DNA of 64,000 nt, taken from contig CAZEPB010000005.1 in assembly GCA_964514055.1 (NCBI GenBank), positions 15,982-79,981 of the forward strand, in the 5' to 3' direction. Shown in pieces: positions 61,014 to 64,000 of this stretch. The position numbers were made by a program, and so were the translations under genes. The DNA comes from SG8-32-3 sp964514055 (lineage in GTDB: Archaea > Thermoproteota > Bathyarchaeia > Bathyarchaeales > Bathycorpusculaceae). The notes below the pieces were generated by a model. That model was not told where the DNA came from. It saw nothing but the letters and a program-made list of their open reading frames with translations, and made no database searches. Positions within the stretch are counted from its first letter, which is position 1. Each line of letters opens with the position of its first letter.

Positions 61014-61583
61014 TTGGATGATATTGACAGAAAAATAATTTCCCGGCTTCAACAGGACGGAAGAACAACACTGCAAGATTTAGCCAAAATAATCGGCTAC
61101 ACAAGCATGGGAACCAAAAAAAGACTGGAAAAACTCCTGAAAAACGGCACAATCAAAGTGTCAGCCCTGATTAATCCAAATGCGCTTAAACTTCATCCAG
61201 CCATCGTGATGCTAGAAATGGAAAGCGCAGAAGCAATGCAGAACCTAATTGAAAGATTCAAAGATTGCCCGCGGGTGGTTCATATTTTCAAAACAATAGG
61301 CGGCTACAACCTAATCGCCCTTGTCGTCGCGGAAACCCAAGACACCCTTGAGAGCATATCAACGGAGAAATGCTCGCTAAGATGCAGCAAAGGAATACGC
61401 AGGTCCGAATTCTATCCGATAAGCGACACGTACTTTTCATCGTTTCTGCAAATAAGAGAAAACCTCGCGCATAAAGAAAAATCAGTCACTCCGTGCAGTG
61501 TAGACTGTGTCCCATGCAACCGTTACGAAAACCAAAAATGCGTCGGATGCCCAACAACGAGCTATTACAAAGGTACGCTTTAG
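61014..61583 (+). CDS. Lrp/AsnC-family regulator with C-terminal four-Cys tail
   Basis: 189 residues from TTG 61014. Residues ~1-55 are the HTH (DDIDRKIISRLQQDGRTT, IIGYTSMGTKKRLEKL); ~65-140 the RAM effector domain (VMLEMESAEAMQNLIER). Residues ~160-185 add PCSVDCVPCNRY and KCVGC, a Cys cluster not present in ordinary Lrp proteins, which could sense metal, Fe-S or redox state. It is divergent from the metal-cluster operon and probably controls it. It starts an apparent operon with the two genes downstream. Confidence 0.85.
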   Translation: MDDIDRKIISRLQQDGRTTLQDLAKIIGYTSMGTKKRLEKLLKNGTIKVSALINPNALKLHPAIVMLEMESAEAMQNLIERFKDCPRVVHIFKTIGGYNLIALVVAETQDTLESISTEKCSLRCSKGIRRSEFYPISDTYFSSFLQIRENLAHKEKSVTPCSVDCVPCNRYENQKCVGCPTTSYYKGTL

Positions 61584-61597
61584 CAGAGGCGCATTAC

Positions 61598-62596
61598 ATG
61601 GATGCAGTAAGCGAGAAGCCAATTAACCAAGAATTCACAGTTAAAGAAGCCGATGCCGTAGAGATAATTAGCCTTGTAGACAACTCCGTGGATTTTCTCT
61701 CCACAATCGACAACAAACAGGTCCAGTCCTTTAGGCAATGGACGCGAGAACGCTATGGTCAGGAATGGGTTAAATCGCATAAGCAGTTACCTTGTGCTGA
61801 ACACGGGTTTTCAATGCTTATCCGAGTTTTCAGCAAAAACAAATCAACTTGTGTTTTGTTCGACACTGGCGGAAGTCCCAACGGAATGGTGGAAAACGCG
61901 AAGCGAATGGACATAAGCCTAAGCGAAGTAGAATGTGTTGTTCTATCTCATGGGCACTACGACCATTTCGGAGGACTCTTAGCCGCAGTCAAAGCGGTCG
62001 GCAAAGCGGATTTGCCCATAATTGTCCACAAGAACATGTTTAAAACTAGAGGGTCAGCTAGCTCTAAGGGAACGGTTCGAAAATATCCAGAGTTTCCAAC
62101 GGAAGCGCAGTTAAGTCCAGCTCGACTTATCAGTACGAAACGGCCGTCTCTAACAGCTGATGGCAGGGTTTGCATAACGGGTGAAATTCCTCGGAAAACA
62201 AGTTTTGAAACAGGCTATACGCAACACAAAGCTTTCGTGAGCGGTTCGTGGAAATCTGACCCCTGGATTCTGGATGAACGCGCAATCGCAATCAACATCA
62301 AAGGAAAAGGCTTAGTCGTTCTCTCTGGTTGCGCCCACGCGGGCATAATGAACACAATATCCTACGCGCAGCAGATTACGGGAACGAAGAAAGTTTACGC
62401 CGTGATGGGCGGTTTTCACCTTGCTGGAAAAGAATTTGAGAGCAGAATTGAGCAAACTGTTGAAGAACTACAGAGAATAAACCCCAAGCTGATTGCACCC
62501 TCACATTGCACGGGATGGAGAGCGATGTGCGCCATAGCCCAAACATTTCCGAAGGGTTTCGTATGGAACAGCGTTGGAAATCTTTACAGATTCTGA
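61598..62596 (+). CDS. Metallo-beta-lactamase protein, pterin-synthase-like group
   Basis: About 332 residues from ATG 61598, with AGAGGCG upstream; 14 nt after the Lrp-type gene. LSHGHYDHFGGLLAAV is the HxHxDH motif, SGCAHAGIMNT and MGGFHLAGKE add later metal His residues. This is the DHPS-like/ribofuranosylaminobenzene-5'-phosphate-synthase-related group of archaeal MBL proteins (COG1237). The reaction is uncertain, as the family includes many uncharacterised members. Confidence 0.83.
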   Translation: MDAVSEKPINQEFTVKEADAVEIISLVDNSVDFLSTIDNKQVQSFRQWTRERYGQEWVKSHKQLPCAEHGFSMLIRVFSKNKSTCVLFDTGGSPNGMVENAKRMDISLSEVECVVLSHGHYDHFGGLLAAVKAVGKADLPIIVHKNMFKTRGSASSKGTVRKYPEFPTEAQLSPARLISTKRPSLTADGRVCITGEIPRKTSFETGYTQHKAFVSGSWKSDPWILDERAIAINIKGKGLVVLSGCAHAGIMNTISYAQQITGTKKVYAVMGGFHLAGKEFESRIEQTVEELQRINPKLIAPSHCTGWRAMCAIAQTFPKGFVWNSVGNLYRF

Positions 62597-62666
62597 TAAA
62601 TCCGCTGAGACAAGCATTTTGCTTGCCTTTTTACGAAGGGTTAAATAGCATTTTTCCAGAAGCTTA

Positions 62667-63749
62667 TTGGAGTTTGACCCATTGAAACGTAAAGGACCTT
62701 TGTACATTTTACCTTGGCGATGCACGTTTGCGTGTGACAGCAACTGTGCGCATTGTGCTTCCGCGGGGAAACCGCCTTTCCCAGATGAAGTAGACACTGT
62801 AGGTGCCATGCGGATTGTGGATCAAGTGTACGATTTTGGGGCAAGCTGGTTTGGAATTAGCGGCGGCGAACCCCTTCTGCGTAAAGACCTCTTCGACATA
62901 ATACGGCACGCTAAGAAAGTTGGCTTGAACGCAAGCATCATAACTGATGGGCACCTTCTTGACGACAGAGCCTTTGAGAACATTGTTAAGAACGAAGTAC
63001 GCGTGTCGATAAGCATAGATGGCGCAGAAGCAACGAATGACCTGATTCGAGGTAAAGGTTCACATGAGAAAGCGGTTTCCGCGATTGAACGTCTGTCAGG
63101 CGCAGGGCTGCTAAACTGTCTTGTGTACACTTTTGCCAATGTTAACGAAGCCGTAACAAACGTTAACGTCGAGGATTTTACGCATGTGCTTGATCTGGCA
63201 GAAAAGTATGGCGCGAGATGGGTTATCTACCACGGTTTCATTCCCTACAGCCGAGACGAAAACAGCCTTAAGGTGGATCCATCGCCACAGCAGTATGAGT
63301 GGGCTTGGAATAAGCTCTACGATTTACGCTCAAAATACAAGGGGAAGCCTGAAATCAACGTTTACTGCCCATTCTTCGCCCGTATAGCTAAACAAAGGGG
63401 ACTGCCAGATTTTGATAACTGGTTCAACTATTTCTTCCTCGGCAGATGCTTCTTCGGCAAGTTCATGAGCATCGCAGAGAACGGAGACGCCATACCCTGC
63501 AGCTTCAACGATGTTCACAGGTTCGGAAACGTCAAAGACAAATCGCTTAAGACCATTTGGGAGGAACTTCAGACATCTGAGTTCTTCTCAAAAGTTAGAG
63601 ACAAAAGCAACTTGAAAGGCAAGTGCGGAGTTTGCGAGTACCGCCAGATATGCGGTGGGTGTCGTACTGCGGCGGAGTTCTATACAGGTGATGTTTTTGG
63701 GTCTGATCCAAGATGCGCTTACATTCCTAAAGTCTTACGCGAAAAATAA
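62667..63749 (+). CDS. Radical SAM/SPASM protein
   Basis: 360 residues from TTG 62667. CDSNCAHC is the C-x3-C-x2-C motif, WFGISGGEPLLR the GGEP motif; the C-terminal SPASM region has Cys in GRCFFGKF, IPCSFND, KCGVCEYRQICGGC and PRCAY, enough for two auxiliary clusters. Relatives include the heme-maturation AhbC/AhbD enzymes and peptide-modifying enzymes. Function is unassigned; the context suggests cofactor or metal-cluster chemistry. Confidence 0.87.
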   Translation: MEFDPLKRKGPLYILPWRCTFACDSNCAHCASAGKPPFPDEVDTVGAMRIVDQVYDFGASWFGISGGEPLLRKDLFDIIRHAKKVGLNASIITDGHLLDDRAFENIVKNEVRVSISIDGAEATNDLIRGKGSHEKAVSAIERLSGAGLLNCLVYTFANVNEAVTNVNVEDFTHVLDLAEKYGARWVIYHGFIPYSRDENSLKVDPSPQQYEWAWNKLYDLRSKYKGKPEINVYCPFFARIAKQRGLPDFDNWFNYFFLGRCFFGKFMSIAENGDAIPCSFNDVHRFGNVKDKSLKTIWEELQTSEFFSKVRDKSNLKGKCGVCEYRQICGGCRTAAEFYTGDVFGSDPRCAYIPKVLREK

Positions 63750-63908
63750 GGCGAACCGGACGCTGGAAAACAATCTAAAGTTACAGTATCGTCACTTTAG
63801 CCTCAGAAAGCTGCTCGTTGCCTTTCAGCTCTTCCCCCTAGATCTCTTATTATTTGCGCGTCGCCTCTGGCCACGATGAGTACTAGAGTAACACGCTGTT
63901 AAGTGGCA

Positions 63909-64000
63909 CTAAGCTTTCTGTGTCCTTGTTATTTTTGGGCGGATGAATTTGGCGCATTTGGCACATTTTCGCCTAGAAATTGTTCGGACTTCAGGATATC
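63909..64000 (-). CDS. Possible 3' end of a small Cys-containing gene, cut by the window
   Basis: The minus-strand frame from the window edge reads 29 residues, including KCAKCAKFIRP with a C-x2-C pair, before TAG at 63909-63911. The start lies outside the window. The remaining 63750-63908 holds nothing recognisable. This is a weak call. Confidence 0.25.
   Translation of the reverse strand, partial: YPEVRTISRRKCAKCAKFIRPKITRTQKA

Noticed and set aside
1..64000. CRISPR arrays, tRNA or rRNA genes, insertion sequences, integrases
   Set aside because: None could be seen by reading: no regular spaced repeats, no cloverleaf-like conserved T-loop sequences, no transposase or integrase motifs.

Overview
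The window reads as an archaeal chromosome segment. TATA-like boxes precede several genes, starts are ATG, GTG or TTG (many with GGAGG-type ribosome sites), and the gene set includes MinD-type ATPases, stand-alone Lrp ligand-binding domains, an AsnRS-like asparagine synthetase, an F420-type flavin oxidoreductase family member, AbrB genes and Asn-glycosylation sequons on surface proteins. A TACK-type lineage such as Bathyarchaeia fits best, but this is inferred from gene content; no rRNA or tRNA gene was seen.

1-5.2 kb holds two inward-facing paralogous Lrp-ligand domains around a tail-anchored protein and a 676-residue repeat coiled coil. 5.2-14.7 kb is a surface-sugar block: Nudix hydrolase, flippase, two nucleotidyltransferases, a UDP-sugar dehydrogenase, a malate/lactate-type dehydrogenase and a four-gene dTDP-deoxysugar operon, plus the relic of another nucleotidyltransferase. 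14.9-23.3 kb is mixed: an AbrB/Zn-protein/unknown cassette, a wHTH-MinD-PadR operon with a 24-bp palindrome at its promoter, a divergent polyprenyl-synthetase-like gene, an MFS transporter, an AsnA-like enzyme and a frameshifted AbrB gene.

23.3-44.8 kb is a long minus-strand glycan island with GT4 and GT2 glycosyltransferases, GT-C-like membrane proteins, methyltransferases, sugar epimerases and a glutaminase/N-acetyl-sugar amidotransferase fusion. Between two of its genes lies a 65-codon scar of a UDP-GlcNAc 2-epimerase. With the 5-15 kb block it probably makes and exports a lipid-linked or surface glycan containing deoxy- and amino/amidino-sugars. Likely acceptors or partners nearby are a sequon-rich coiled-coil stalk protein (47.6 kb), a beta-helix surface protein (51.3 kb) and a LamG protein (24.1 kb).

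45-55.5 kb carries miscellaneous enzymes, an ABC-2 exporter and a surface protein whose promoter region has two matching 16-bp palindromes. 55.6-63.7 kb is an anaerobic metal-cluster region. An Mrp ATPase, two NifX-like proteins, an IscU-like scaffold, two ferredoxin-containing MinD ATPases and a radical SAM enzyme form one operon resembling the orange-protein (ORP) operons of sulfate reducers. Divergent to it are an Lrp-type regulator with a four-Cys tail, a metallo-beta-lactamase enzyme and a SPASM radical SAM protein.
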